34,062 nt of DNA, from NCBI GenBank assembly GCA_009923805.1, contig RFSY01000003.1:1-34062 (forward strand), written 5' to 3'. Within the stretch, counting starts at the first letter, position 1; every line of letters begins with the position of its first letter. A program made the position numbers and the translations under genes. Of the stretch, positions 24,819 through 32,598 are shown in pieces. Origin of the DNA: Actinomycetota bacterium. Lineage in GTDB: Bacteria; Actinomycetota; Actinomycetes; Nanopelagicales; Nanopelagicaceae. Under the pieces are notes generated by a model that worked only from the letters and a program-made list of their open reading frames with translations, had not been told where the DNA came from and made no database searches.

Positions 24819-25928
24819 TTATGCTTTAGTCGCTGCAATAACGCCGAGACACATCTCATCAGAAGAACCTTCACCCCACGTGACATAACGAGGAGCAAGT
24901 GACTTCAATTGGGGAATCTTCTGGCGAAGTGTGGGATCAAATGTGCATTCCACGCGGATGATGTCACCAGCTTTTACCGCTACAGGGCTTTTGAGGACAG
25001 TAGATGATTGGTCGTCAAAGTTGTAATTAGTTACATCGAGCAACAATTTTTCACTGGGTAATCCGGGGTTGAGTGTGAGCTTCAAAGAACGTCCCAGTAG
25101 GTGCATGTGTGGGGCTGCGGCAATAACTGTAAAACTTGAATTCATTACTTTGTCACACTGGGAAGTTAATGATGCAGCTGGCTTAAAGGGATCTTGTCCG
25201 CACAAGAGATTGATCCCAGCAGATTCAAAGGCACTTGTTGTGCTGGTGCGCGCTGCCAGATCAATGAGCGATTGTTTGCGATCACATAGTGGTCCAGTTA
25301 TCCCAGCAGGACAGGCTAATTCGACAGGGGCTGGAAAGAGTTCGACATGCAATTGTTTAACCGTTGCACCCTTTGCCGGAACAGTCTCCATGACAATCTT
25401 TGATTGATCAGTCTCAATCTTTCCACCTTGTGCTGCGAGCAAGTTGTAATGAACTTGCAGGACAAAACGTTCACCTTTTTTAAAGGGCGTTCCATACCCG
25501 GCAGGTGATACATCTTTTCCACGACCTGGAGCCCAAGAACTAAGCCAAGGAGAGGAGATAAATGTTGACAGCATTCCACCAAGCCCGGAACCGCCAAAGC
25601 ATGGCCAACCAGTTCCATTCTTATCGGCTGCAATTGCTTCAGGCAGATCTGCATCGGTAACCCGGAAAATAATTGCATGGTGGACATAATTTTTCTTCTG
25701 CGGGATGAATTGAATTGTTCGAATAATAGAATCTTCAGAAACTTTTGGGTCGAGCAAGAAGCAGCGATAGTCATCTGTGCCGTTATTGGGCGCACTAGGT
25801 AGATGAGCCTTCATCATGGTGACTGTGTATCGCTTCAACTTTGGAGTTGATGCTGCACCCGCACCGCTAGGTAGAAGAGATGCAGATAACACTGCGATAC
25901 CTAGAACAGAGAGAATGCGTAGCTTCAT
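24819..25928 (-). CDS. Secreted PHM-like type II copper monooxygenase
   Basis: 369 residues with a signal peptide (core 5-20, GAGA/A cleavage near 25). All six copper ligands of the peptidylglycine/dopamine monooxygenase family are present in order: His83-His84 (NYVHHAI) and His160 (QVHYN) for CuH; His274 and His276 (APHMHLLG) and Met359 (SDEMCLG) for CuM. The family hydroxylates C-H bonds with oxygen and a reductant. Bacterial members are mostly uncharacterised. Six or more further cysteines suggest disulfides outside the cell. The frame is open upstream to 25976, but the ATG at 25928 begins the signal peptide. It diverges from the hydrolase-ABC fusion gene across 61 bases. Confidence 0.82.
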   Translation of the reverse strand: MKLRILSVLGIAVLSASLLPSGAGAASTPKLKRYTVTMMKAHLPSAPNNGTDDYRCFLLDPKVSEDSIIRTIQFIPQKKNYVHHAIIFRVTDADLPEAIAADKNGTGWPCFGGSGLGGMLSTFISSPWLSSWAPGRGKDVSPAGYGTPFKKGERFVLQVHYNLLAAQGGKIETDQSKIVMETVPAKGATVKQLHVELFPAPVELACPAGITGPLCDRKQSLIDLAARTSTTSAFESAGINLLCGQDPFKPAASLTSQCDKVMNSSFTVIAAAPHMHLLGRSLKLTLNPGLPSEKLLLDVTNYNFDDQSSTVLKSPVAVKAGDIIRVECTFDPTLRQKIPQLKSLAPRYVTWGEGSSDEMCLGVIAATKA

Positions 25929-25989
25929 GGCAAGAGGATACCGAAATTCCCAAGGTGCAGCAGACTCGAAATCCAACTACCGTAGCGCA

Positions 25990-28446
25990 GTGAAGATTCA
26001 GAGGGTTATTGCGATCTGCGCGCTTTTTACCGTTGCGTTATTTCCAATAAGCGCACATGCAGATTCAGCCATAGTGAAATCGATAACAACTGCCCCCGGA
26101 ATCTCTATCGATACATCTTTATACCTGCCAGCTAAGACTCCCGCCCCAGCAATTTTAATTGCTCACGGTTTTGGGGGCAGTAAAGATTCGGTCGCGAGCG
26201 ATGCTCAATTCTTTACATCAAAAGGGTACGTAGTGTTGACATGGACTGCGCGCGGATTTGGAAAGTCAACGGGTCAGATTGCCATGAATGCAATCGATGC
26301 TGAGGTAAATGATTCACGAGCACTGATTTCCTATCTTGGAAAGAGTCGTTATGTGACTCAGGACAAATCAGGTGACCCACGCGTTGGGATTATGGGAAGT
26401 TCCTATGGCGGCGCCAATGCGCTCATGAGCGCGAGTCAAGATCCCCGAATCGACGCGGTTGTTGCTGACATTACCTGGAGTGATTTACAAAGTGATCTCT
26501 TTCCGCAATCGATTGCAGGTTCAGCCGTTGCCGGACCATTTAAAAAGGTGTGGGCTGGAACGTTCTTCTCAGCCGTATCTCTGCAAAGTGCCTATTTAGG
26601 TGAGTGCGGTTCTTTTACTCAAGCGTGGTGTGATGCATATCGAAATGCAGCGCTCAATGGTCAACCAAGTGCAGAAGAAGAAAAATTGCTTGGTTCAGTA
26701 TCGCCAAAGAACTTTGCGCAGGGAATTACTGCGCCAACTTTGCTCAGCCAAGGACAAGCTGATTCACTCTTTCCTCTATCTGAAAGTTATAAGACTGCAG
26801 CAGTTATTAAGAAAGCACATCCGCAACTTCCCCTTGCGATGATCTGGCACGCCGCTGGCCATGATGGCGGCTTTGATCAGAGCCAATATCTGCGCACTCA
26901 ATACCTGAATTGGTTTGAGAAATATCTTTCTGGCCAGAAAATTAAGTTTCCAGCATTCCAATTTACCCAATCCAATGGAACTATCTCACTCCAAGATTCC
27001 ACCGTTATTCCTAAAGTATTTTCCGGAAAGCAACTACCCATAGAAGCTGACCAACACGAGATTCAAATAGTTACCCCTACAGTTGCTGCTTCCTATCCCA
27101 TCGGTGGAATTCCTAGCGCGATTTCCGCGCTACCAGGTGTTGGTAGCGCAGGTGCACTTGCATCCAAAGTCGTCTCAACTTTTTCTGGATTTAGTCCAGC
27201 TTTCTTGCCGGGTCAAAGTGGATTCCTAGAATCTGCACCGCTAACAGAACCCGTGACCATCGTTGGGCCATCGTCAATCAAAGTGCGCATCACTAGTACT
27301 ACGGGCGAAGCCACTCTCTTTTTCTCACTGGTGACTAAATCACCTAGCGGCACAATTACTCAGCCCAATGGAATAGTCGCACCAGTACATCTGCTCAATA
27401 TTCCACAGTCCGGCTCTGATGTTGTCGTGGATTTACCGTCGACAATTCTGGATGCAGCTGTTGGAGATGTTATTGCTGTCGGAATTTCCAGTACTGATCA
27501 AGGGTATGAGCTACCTAAGCTTTCTCGCTTCTATTCAATCTCTGCGCTCTCTCCTCTGAAATATGCAACAGTAGTTGCATCGGCTTCCACATCGGCAACT
27601 GCCAATATCGCATGGCCATTAGCAGCTGTCATTACCTTGATAGGCGCCGCAATCTATGTGCGCCTTCGTCGACCAAAGATTGCACCGAGCCATGATGAAA
27701 GCACTGCACTCGTTGAAGTTGAGAACCTTGGCAAGGTTTATAAAGATGGATATCGCGCAGTGAAAGATCTTTCCTTCACAGTCGAACGTGGACAAGTTGT
27801 TGGATTACTTGGACCTAATGGTGCTGGTAAGACAACGACACTTCGCATGGTGATGGGTCTAATCTTTCCGACCGAAGGTTCAATCTTTATGGATGGAAAA
27901 CCGGTCTATCCCGGATCTCCTGCGCTGGCAAATTTAGGAAGTTTTGTGGAAGGTCCAGGATTCTTACCTCACCTTTCAGGGCGTGAAAACTTATCTCTCT
28001 ATTGGCGTTCTATCGGCCGTGATGGCGAGCAGTATCTCGATGAAGTTGTTGCAATTACCAAACTTGGAACAGCACTCGATAAAAAAGTGCGTTCCTATAG
28101 TCAAGGTATGCGACAGCGCTTGGCGATTGCCCAAGCGATGTTAGGAATGCCAGATTTGCTGGTACTTGATGAGCCTACAAACGGACTCGATCCGCAACAG
28201 ATTGCCGAGATGCGCCAGGTCCTCAAAGATTATGCAGCAACTGGTCGCACAGTAATCATCTCTTCCCACCTTTTAGCAGAGGTACAACAAACATGTAGCC
28301 ATGTGGTTTTAATGCACCGTGGTCAGTTGATTGCATTTGGTCCGATGAAGAAGATTCTGACTCGCAATCGTAAATCTCGTACATTGGAAGAAATCTTTCT
28401 CGAGCTTATTGGAGATGACCTCGTGATTGGAAAGGAGAAGAAATGA
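25990..28446 (+). CDS. Fusion of extracytoplasmic S15/CocE-type hydrolase with an ABC transporter ATPase
   Basis: 818 residues from GTG 25990, which directly starts a signal sequence (KIQRVIAICALF..., AHA at about 23-25). Residues 30-330: alpha/beta hydrolase of the X-Pro dipeptidyl-peptidase/CocE type with Ser138 (GSSYGG), Asp258 (GQADS) and His291 (AGHDGG). Residues 330-530: a beta-rich part like the C-terminal domain of that family. Residues 539-558: one membrane helix, then RLRRPK. Residues 575-818: ABC ATPase with Walker A GPNGAGKT (608-615), YSQGMRQR signature, VLDEPTNGLD and the SSHLL H-loop. One chain would thus place a hydrolase outside and an export ATPase inside. The permease follows with a four-base overlap. 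An in-frame ATG at 25927 is possible but would overlap the divergent gene. Confidence 0.85.
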   Translation: MKIQRVIAICALFTVALFPISAHADSAIVKSITTAPGISIDTSLYLPAKTPAPAILIAHGFGGSKDSVASDAQFFTSKGYVVLTWTARGFGKSTGQIAMNAIDAEVNDSRALISYLGKSRYVTQDKSGDPRVGIMGSSYGGANALMSASQDPRIDAVVADITWSDLQSDLFPQSIAGSAVAGPFKKVWAGTFFSAVSLQSAYLGECGSFTQAWCDAYRNAALNGQPSAEEEKLLGSVSPKNFAQGITAPTLLSQGQADSLFPLSESYKTAAVIKKAHPQLPLAMIWHAAGHDGGFDQSQYLRTQYLNWFEKYLSGQKIKFPAFQFTQSNGTISLQDSTVIPKVFSGKQLPIEADQHEIQIVTPTVAASYPIGGIPSAISALPGVGSAGALASKVVSTFSGFSPAFLPGQSGFLESAPLTEPVTIVGPSSIKVRITSTTGEATLFFSLVTKSPSGTITQPNGIVAPVHLLNIPQSGSDVVVDLPSTILDAAVGDVIAVGISSTDQGYELPKLSRFYSISALSPLKYATVVASASTSATANIAWPLAAVITLIGAAIYVRLRRPKIAPSHDESTALVEVENLGKVYKDGYRAVKDLSFTVERGQVVGLLGPNGAGKTTTLRMVMGLIFPTEGSIFMDGKPVYPGSPALANLGSFVEGPGFLPHLSGRENLSLYWRSIGRDGEQYLDEVVAITKLGTALDKKVRSYSQGMRQRLAIAQAMLGMPDLLVLDEPTNGLDPQQIAEMRQVLKDYAATGRTVIISSHLLAEVQQTCSHVVLMHRGQLIAFGPMKKILTRNRKSRTLEEIFLELIGDDLVIGKEKK

Positions 28447-29291
28447 GTTACACAGCTTCCAAGACTCTTCCATACACCGTTGAGCTCTATCGCCAACTCA
28501 AACGCAAGCGCACAGCATTTGCCTATGCCTTCGTACTCTCTCTGCCTATCCTTGTCGCAATCGCTGTGAAGTTTGGACCGTCAGGAAATAGTGGGGGACC
28601 AACACGTTTGGGTTCAGGATCAACAGATTTGATTGGTCTGGCAACTATTGGAGCTGCAAACTTCACCACCACAATGTTGTATTTTGCTACACCATTTTTA
28701 CTCGTTGTCGTTATAGCACTTTTCAATGGTGACACTGTTGCAAGTGAAGCATCATGGTCGACACTTCGTTATCTCCTTGCTTCTCCTGTGCCGCGAACTC
28801 GCCTCTTGATTCAGAAGATGAAAGTCAGTCTGACATTGTCAGTATTCGCAGTACTGCTGATGCCGATCTCTGCTTGGATTGTCGGAACGATTGCATTTGG
28901 TACACAGCCTCTGCAGACTCCACTTGGTGCAACATTTAATAACTCGGTTGCCCTTTCGCGAATTGCCATCATGACTGGATACTTGGCGATTTCATTACTC
29001 TTTGTTGCAGGCCTTGCCTTTTACCTTAGTGTTCGCACCGATGCTCCATTGGGCGCAGTAGGTGTAGCAGTCGGAATTTCAATCTTGCTCAATATCCTTG
29101 ATGCGATTACAGCTCTGGGAAAGATTCGAGATTGGCTGCCTGTTCACTACGCATTCTCATGGTTTGATGCACTAGCCACCACCATTGATTGGTCGGTCAT
29201 GATTCGCGGAGCCAGCTATTGCGCGATTTCCGGCACCATCCTATACGCCCTGGCCATTAATCGCTTCGCCCACAAGGACATCACCTCCTAA
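28443..29291 (+). CDS. ABC-2 type permease, partner of the hydrolase-ABC fusion
   Basis: 282 residues with about six membrane helices and the ABC-2 exporter layout: an N-terminal cytosolic stretch (KTLPYTVELYRQLKRKRTAF in two parts around the first helix), a SEASWSTLRYLLASPVPRTRL coupling segment between helices 2 and 3, and a short hydrophilic tail. ATG 28443 overlaps the fusion stop and follows GGAGAAG. It likely forms the channel of a transporter driven by the fused ATPase. The cargo is unknown; exporters of this type move drugs, lipids or glycans. Confidence 0.88.
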   Translation: MSYTASKTLPYTVELYRQLKRKRTAFAYAFVLSLPILVAIAVKFGPSGNSGGPTRLGSGSTDLIGLATIGAANFTTTMLYFATPFLLVVVIALFNGDTVASEASWSTLRYLLASPVPRTRLLIQKMKVSLTLSVFAVLLMPISAWIVGTIAFGTQPLQTPLGATFNNSVALSRIAIMTGYLAISLLFVAGLAFYLSVRTDAPLGAVGVAVGISILLNILDAITALGKIRDWLPVHYAFSWFDALATTIDWSVMIRGASYCAISGTILYALAINRFAHKDITS

Positions 29292-29413
29292 CCCCCATTT
29301 TCAACTATCCCCTCCACCGACTTCCTTATATCCTTACGGTGTTCTCACAAGGAGATTTCCCTCGATTGTATGAAAGTTGGCAGTTCGATGAATGAATTAG
29401 ATCTTTTAAAATT

Positions 29414-29776
29414 ATGGAATCAAAAGCGTACGCAGATAATCCAGGCCCAAGTTGGGCCCAAGTTGCTCCAGCACTTGTGCTCATCGGTGTGATGGTTCTT
29501 GCAGCATTGGGTATTTTTACTACCGCCAATAGCGCAGCTAAGTTCCTCACCCTTGGTGTTGCAGCTGTTACTGGAATTCTTGCGATGATTACTCAATATG
29601 CAGCAATCCGTGAAGCAGAAGCACTCGTAGCTGATCTTAAGAAACTCAAGAGCTCATCAGCACTCGCTGGAAAAATTGCAGATTCACGTGGATTACTTTC
29701 ACTGACCGCTATTGGAATAGTTGGCATGGGAATCGCAATCTTCGCACTCGTCACCTGGGCAGTACTCGGGAAGTAA
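29414..29776 (+). CDS. Small membrane protein, N-terminus altered by an 11-bp duplication
   Basis: 120 residues, three hydrophobic segments (about 16-36, 41-60 and 96-117) with a charged helical stretch between the second and third. Family not recognised. ATG 29414 has no ribosome binding site. An ATG at 29388 (or 29370) opens another frame coding for MNELDLLKLWNQKRTQII, which ends at 29492. Removing one copy of the 11-bp repeat at 29444-29465 fuses that frame with this one into a single 125-residue protein. I think the original gene began at 29388 and that the present 5' end is shifted, by mutation or by an assembly error. The membrane part is intact. Confidence 0.6.
   Translation: MESKAYADNPGPSWAQVAPALVLIGVMVLAALGIFTTANSAAKFLTLGVAAVTGILAMITQYAAIREAEALVADLKKLKSSSALAGKIADSRGLLSLTAIGIVGMGIAIFALVTWAVLGK
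29444..29465 (+). repeat. Perfect 11-bp tandem duplication
   Basis: GGCCCAAGTTG occurs twice back to back (29444-29454 and 29455-29465). Being 11 bases long, it shifts the reading frame of the small membrane protein gene that contains it; with one copy the frame from ATG 29388 runs straight into the membrane segments. Confidence 0.9.
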
Positions 29777-29901
29777 TGAAAATTGCAGTTGCAATAATCG
29801 CCATCTACGCCATTGCGGCTCTTTTCCTGGTCATCTCTTACGAGAGACCAGGTAAAGCTCGCCGCAAACTTACCGGCCGCGGTGGCGATTTCGAGAGTTA
29901 G
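29776..29901 (+). CDS. 41-residue single-helix membrane microprotein
   Basis: MKIAVAIIAIYAIAALFLVI is a membrane helix; the tail is basic and Gly-rich (RPGKARRKLTGRGG). The ATG shares one base with the stop of the preceding small membrane protein, so translation is probably coupled and the two may form a complex. Not recognised as a known family. The good hydrophobic/basic partition in one frame and the tight overlap support a real gene. Confidence 0.55.
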   Translation: MKIAVAIIAIYAIAALFLVISYERPGKARRKLTGRGGDFES

Positions 29902-29915
29902 TAGCTAGACGCTAG

Positions 29916-30179
29916 TCAATGCCGATCCCAAACCCGCTGCAAGGGCAATAGATTGTGGCGGATATATGGAGATAAGACTGATGCTCCACGAGAATTAATC
30001 GGTAGTACTTCAGAGCGGTTCTTGGCATAGCCTGAAATATCGAGCGCATGAAGTGCTTCATCAGCTGCGCTCTGCCCGCCCTTAATCGAACTTCGCCCAC
30101 CACCTGAGTGCAGCCCTACAAATTCATTTTCGAGAATGATTTCCGCATCCAAAGAAAGATTCATCTCTCGCATCTGCAC
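29916..30179 (-). pseudogene. Truncated FAD-binding-domain photolyase-like gene
   Basis: 87 residues resembling the start of a photolyase/cryptochrome FAD-binding-domain protein: LENEFVGLHSGGG, a Gly-Gly-Gln-Ser motif, ALDISGYAKNRS, and SRGASVLSPYIRHNLL, the last being the FAD-contacting part in relatives. The frame ends after RVWDRH, where homologues continue for well over 100 residues with the rest of the helical domain. The sequence beyond is occupied by the microprotein gene on the other strand, and no frame continues the match. It starts with GTG (30179). This is most likely a decayed remnant; a functional short protein is less likely. Confidence 0.55.
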
Positions 30180-30237
30180 AGATTAACGAGGTCAGCCATT
30201 CTCTGCATTCTCAAGTTGATGTGATTACACTCGAACG

Positions 30238-31071
30238 GTGCCAGAATTACCCGAAGTTGAGACTGTTCGCCGCGGCCTGGACACATTGATTTCGGGCTAT
30301 CGCATTACCGAAGCACTGCAACTTCATCCACGAGCACTTAAATCTGAATCTATAGCCCCACTTGCCGATCTTGCTGGCGCCAAGATTACTGGGACATCAC
30401 GACGTGGGAAATTTATGTGGCTCAATCTCAATCGCCCATATGTTTTAGTGGCACACCTTGGAATGAGTGGACAATTTTTGATACATCAGAAGAACCGTCC
30501 CGCAGCTACACATATTCGGGCGCAATTCACACTTGCTAAACGACTTCGTACCCAAGAACTCGTTTTCAATGATCAACGAACCTTTGGTTGGCTCTCTATT
30601 GAGCAGACCCAGAACAATATTCCAGCATCTGCCCAACACATTGCACTCGATCCATTTGATCCGCTCTTCGATAAAGAAGCAACAATCACTAAATACCGAA
30701 AGCGTAATATCAGGATTAAGACCGCAATACTCAATCAGGAGATTATGTCCGGAGTTGGCAATATTTATGCGGATGAAACCTTGTGGCGAGCACGAGTGCA
30801 TCCAGAAATGAGCACCGCAGATTTAACCCAGAAAAAGCTCACCATCATCATTGATAGTGCCACCGAAGTAATGCAAGAAGCCATCGATAAAGGTGGGACC
30901 TCCTTCGATGATCTCTACATAAACGTTAATGGTGAGAGTGGATTCTTTGAGCAATCTCTGGCCGTATACGGCCGGGAAGATCAGCCCTGCCCACGATGTG
31001 GCACACCTATCAAACGAATTGTCTTCGGTGCGCGCTCTTCTCATTTCTGCCCTCGTTGTCAGCGCAGATAA
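30238..31071 (+). CDS. mutM: Formamidopyrimidine-DNA glycosylase
   Basis: 277 residues. Removes 8-oxoguanine and related oxidised bases and nicks the strand. After GTG (Met) comes the invariant PELPEVE with catalytic Pro2/Glu3. SRRGKFMWL carries the conserved Lys, SGVGNIYADE is the helix-two-turn-helix, and the C-terminal zinc finger has four Cys (CPRCG...CPRC). Length and ends are normal for Fpg. The catalytic start dictates GTG 30238. It lies beside photolyase-related genes, so this stretch is rich in DNA repair functions. Confidence 0.96.
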   Translation: MPELPEVETVRRGLDTLISGYRITEALQLHPRALKSESIAPLADLAGAKITGTSRRGKFMWLNLNRPYVLVAHLGMSGQFLIHQKNRPAATHIRAQFTLAKRLRTQELVFNDQRTFGWLSIEQTQNNIPASAQHIALDPFDPLFDKEATITKYRKRNIRIKTAILNQEIMSGVGNIYADETLWRARVHPEMSTADLTQKKLTIIIDSATEVMQEAIDKGGTSFDDLYINVNGESGFFEQSLAVYGREDQPCPRCGTPIKRIVFGARSSHFCPRCQRR

Positions 31072-31183
31072 GTACTAGCAAGTCGCAATTACTCCAAAGC
31101 TGTAACCTCATCTCATGAAATCATTGGCGATCACACCCATTACAGCAGCTCTCCTCGAGCGCGCAGCCCACTAATCTGAGTCC

Positions 31184-31324
31184 ATGAAGGCAAAGATCAA
31201 GAACGGTTTTGCCCCTAAAACCTGCCTGCGCTGCAACCGCGAGTTCGAATGGCGCAAGAAGTGGGCCCGCGATTGGGAGAATGTGAAATATTGCTCAGAG
31301 AAGTGCAAAGCTCAAAAGAGCTAA
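31184..31324 (+). CDS. DUF2256 zinc-ribbon microprotein
   Basis: 46 residues with a Cys14-x2-Cys17 and Cys37-x3-Cys41 pair and the WRKKWARDW segment that marks DUF2256. The family is often encoded next to FeS-type photolyases; here that gene is 6 kb away, while the truncated photolyase-like remnant is 1 kb away. Function unknown, probably zinc-binding. The terminator stem overlaps its last codons. Confidence 0.85.
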   Translation: MKAKIKNGFAPKTCLRCNREFEWRKKWARDWENVKYCSEKCKAQKS

Positions 31325-31333
31325 GCTTTTTTT
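31309..31333 (+). terminator. Rho-independent terminator overlapping the DUF2256 stop
   Basis: The stem AGCTC (31309-31313)/GAGCT (31318-31322) with an AAAA loop is followed by seven T (31327-31333). An alternative AAAGCT/AGCTTT pairing is possible. It is the clearest intrinsic terminator in the window. Confidence 0.65.
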
Positions 31334-31399
31334 GAGAGCGTTCTTCCTGCTCGACTCAGATAAGATACGGCCTACATTACTGAAGAAAAGAGATATGTC

Positions 31400-31549
31400 A
31401 TGGGCGCTTGTGCATGCGGTTACACCAGAGATGAAGAGAAGAACTGCGACGGAACACATAAGGTTGTTAAGGCTGTAAAGGCTGAACTCGCTGAGAAGCT
31501 GGAAGCCAATAGCTTTCCTCACGCAGCTGAGTTTGTGAAGAACAACTAA
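31400..31549 (+). CDS. CDGSH-type iron-sulfur mini-protein
   Basis: 49 residues. Cys4, Cys6, Cys16 and His20 in CACGYT...NCDGTH are the four ligands of a CDGSH 2Fe-2S cluster (C-x-C and C-D-G-[ST]-H). The loop between Cys6 and Cys16 is one residue longer than the consensus, and the usual Pro before the third Cys is absent. After the cluster a short helical tail follows. Electron transfer or iron/redox sensing are the roles known for the family. The gene lies between the terminator and the methionine synthase gene (19 bases on). Confidence 0.75.
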   Translation: MGACACGYTRDEEKNCDGTHKVVKAVKAELAEKLEANSFPHAAEFVKNN

Positions 31550-31568
31550 CCACCCGTAGATTGCGCCA

Positions 31569-32591
31569 ATGAAAATTAAGAGCGCGATTGCTGGAAGTTT
31601 ACCCAAGCCTCACTGGCTAGCTGAGTCAGCTCAATTATGGGCGCCTTGGAAGTTAGAGGGTCAAGAACTTCGCGAAGCGAAAAATGATGCCATGACGATT
31701 GCTGTGGCTAATCAATTGCGCGCAGGCATCGATGTCATTGGCGATGGAGAACAGAGTCGCCAACACTTTGTGACTACATTTATTGAAAATCAAGAGGGCA
31801 TTGATTTTAAAAATAAGAAAACTATGCGCATCAGAGATCGTTATGACGCTCTTGTGCCTGTCGTAGTTGATCAAATTCAGCGCACGCACTCAGTCTTTGT
31901 TGAGGATGCCAAATTTTTGCGCACACTCACCGATAAGACCCTTAAATTCACCCTGCCCGGACCCATGACGATTATCGATACTCTCTTTGATGATCATTAC
32001 GGAAGCCGCGAAGAATTGGCATGGGCATTTGCTGAGATTCTCAATGAAGAGGCGAAAGAGTTAGTTGCCGCCGGAATCGATGTCATTCAATTCGATGAAC
32101 CTGCGTTCAACGTCTTCTTTGATGATGTGCGCAATTGGGGTGTGGCAACCCTAGAACGTGCTGCAAGTGGATTAGCAAGTAAAACTGCAGTGCATATTTG
32201 TTACGGCTATGGAATAGAAGCCAATATCAAATGGAAGAACACGTTGGGTGATGAATGGCGTCAATATGAAAACATTTTCCCGATGCTGGCACAAAGCTCG
32301 ATTGATCAAATCAGCCTCGAGTGCCAAAACTCTCGAGTACCCATGGAGTTAGTTGAAATCTTGCGCGGAAAGCAGATTATGGTCGGTGCCATCGATGTTG
32401 CCACCAACACTGTAGAAAGTGCCGAGGATGTAGCAAAAGTCTTGCGCGAAGCTCTGCAGTATGTTGATGCCGAGAATTTACTTGCGTGCACAAATTGCGG
32501 AATGGTTCCACTTTCACGGGATGTGGCCAATGGAAAACTGCAAGCGTTAGCTGCAGGTACTGCGCTAGTGAATAAAGAGTTGGGCTTGTAA
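31569..32591 (+). CDS. Core-MetE methionine synthase (MesD-like)
   Basis: 340 residues, covering only the C-terminal catalytic barrel of cobalamin-independent methionine synthase, which makes methionine from homocysteine. The zinc ligands align as His209, Cys211 (HICYG), Glu251 (ISLECQNSR, the counterpart of ITIETSRSD in MetE) and Cys310 (NCGM). The opening SLPKP, WAPWKLEG and the SRQHFVTTFIE segment resemble the bacterial core-MetE family MesD, reported to need the partner MesX and oxygen rather than polyglutamylated methyl-folate. No MesX (DUF1852) gene is in the window. About 18 residues more than in MetE separate Cys211 from Glu251. Assignment to MesD is from memory of the family. Confidence 0.8.
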   Translation: MKIKSAIAGSLPKPHWLAESAQLWAPWKLEGQELREAKNDAMTIAVANQLRAGIDVIGDGEQSRQHFVTTFIENQEGIDFKNKKTMRIRDRYDALVPVVVDQIQRTHSVFVEDAKFLRTLTDKTLKFTLPGPMTIIDTLFDDHYGSREELAWAFAEILNEEAKELVAAGIDVIQFDEPAFNVFFDDVRNWGVATLERAASGLASKTAVHICYGYGIEANIKWKNTLGDEWRQYENIFPMLAQSSIDQISLECQNSRVPMELVEILRGKQIMVGAIDVATNTVESAEDVAKVLREALQYVDAENLLACTNCGMVPLSRDVANGKLQALAAGTALVNKELGL

Positions 32592-32598
32592 ATCTGCC

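Noticed and set aside
29388-29492. 34-residue open frame before the small membrane protein as a separate gene
   Set aside because: It is better explained as the original 5' end of the membrane protein gene, cut off by the 11-bp duplication.
31115-31174. 19-residue open frame before the DUF2256 gene
   Set aside because: No Shine-Dalgarno sequence, no recognisable feature and very short; nothing supports translation.
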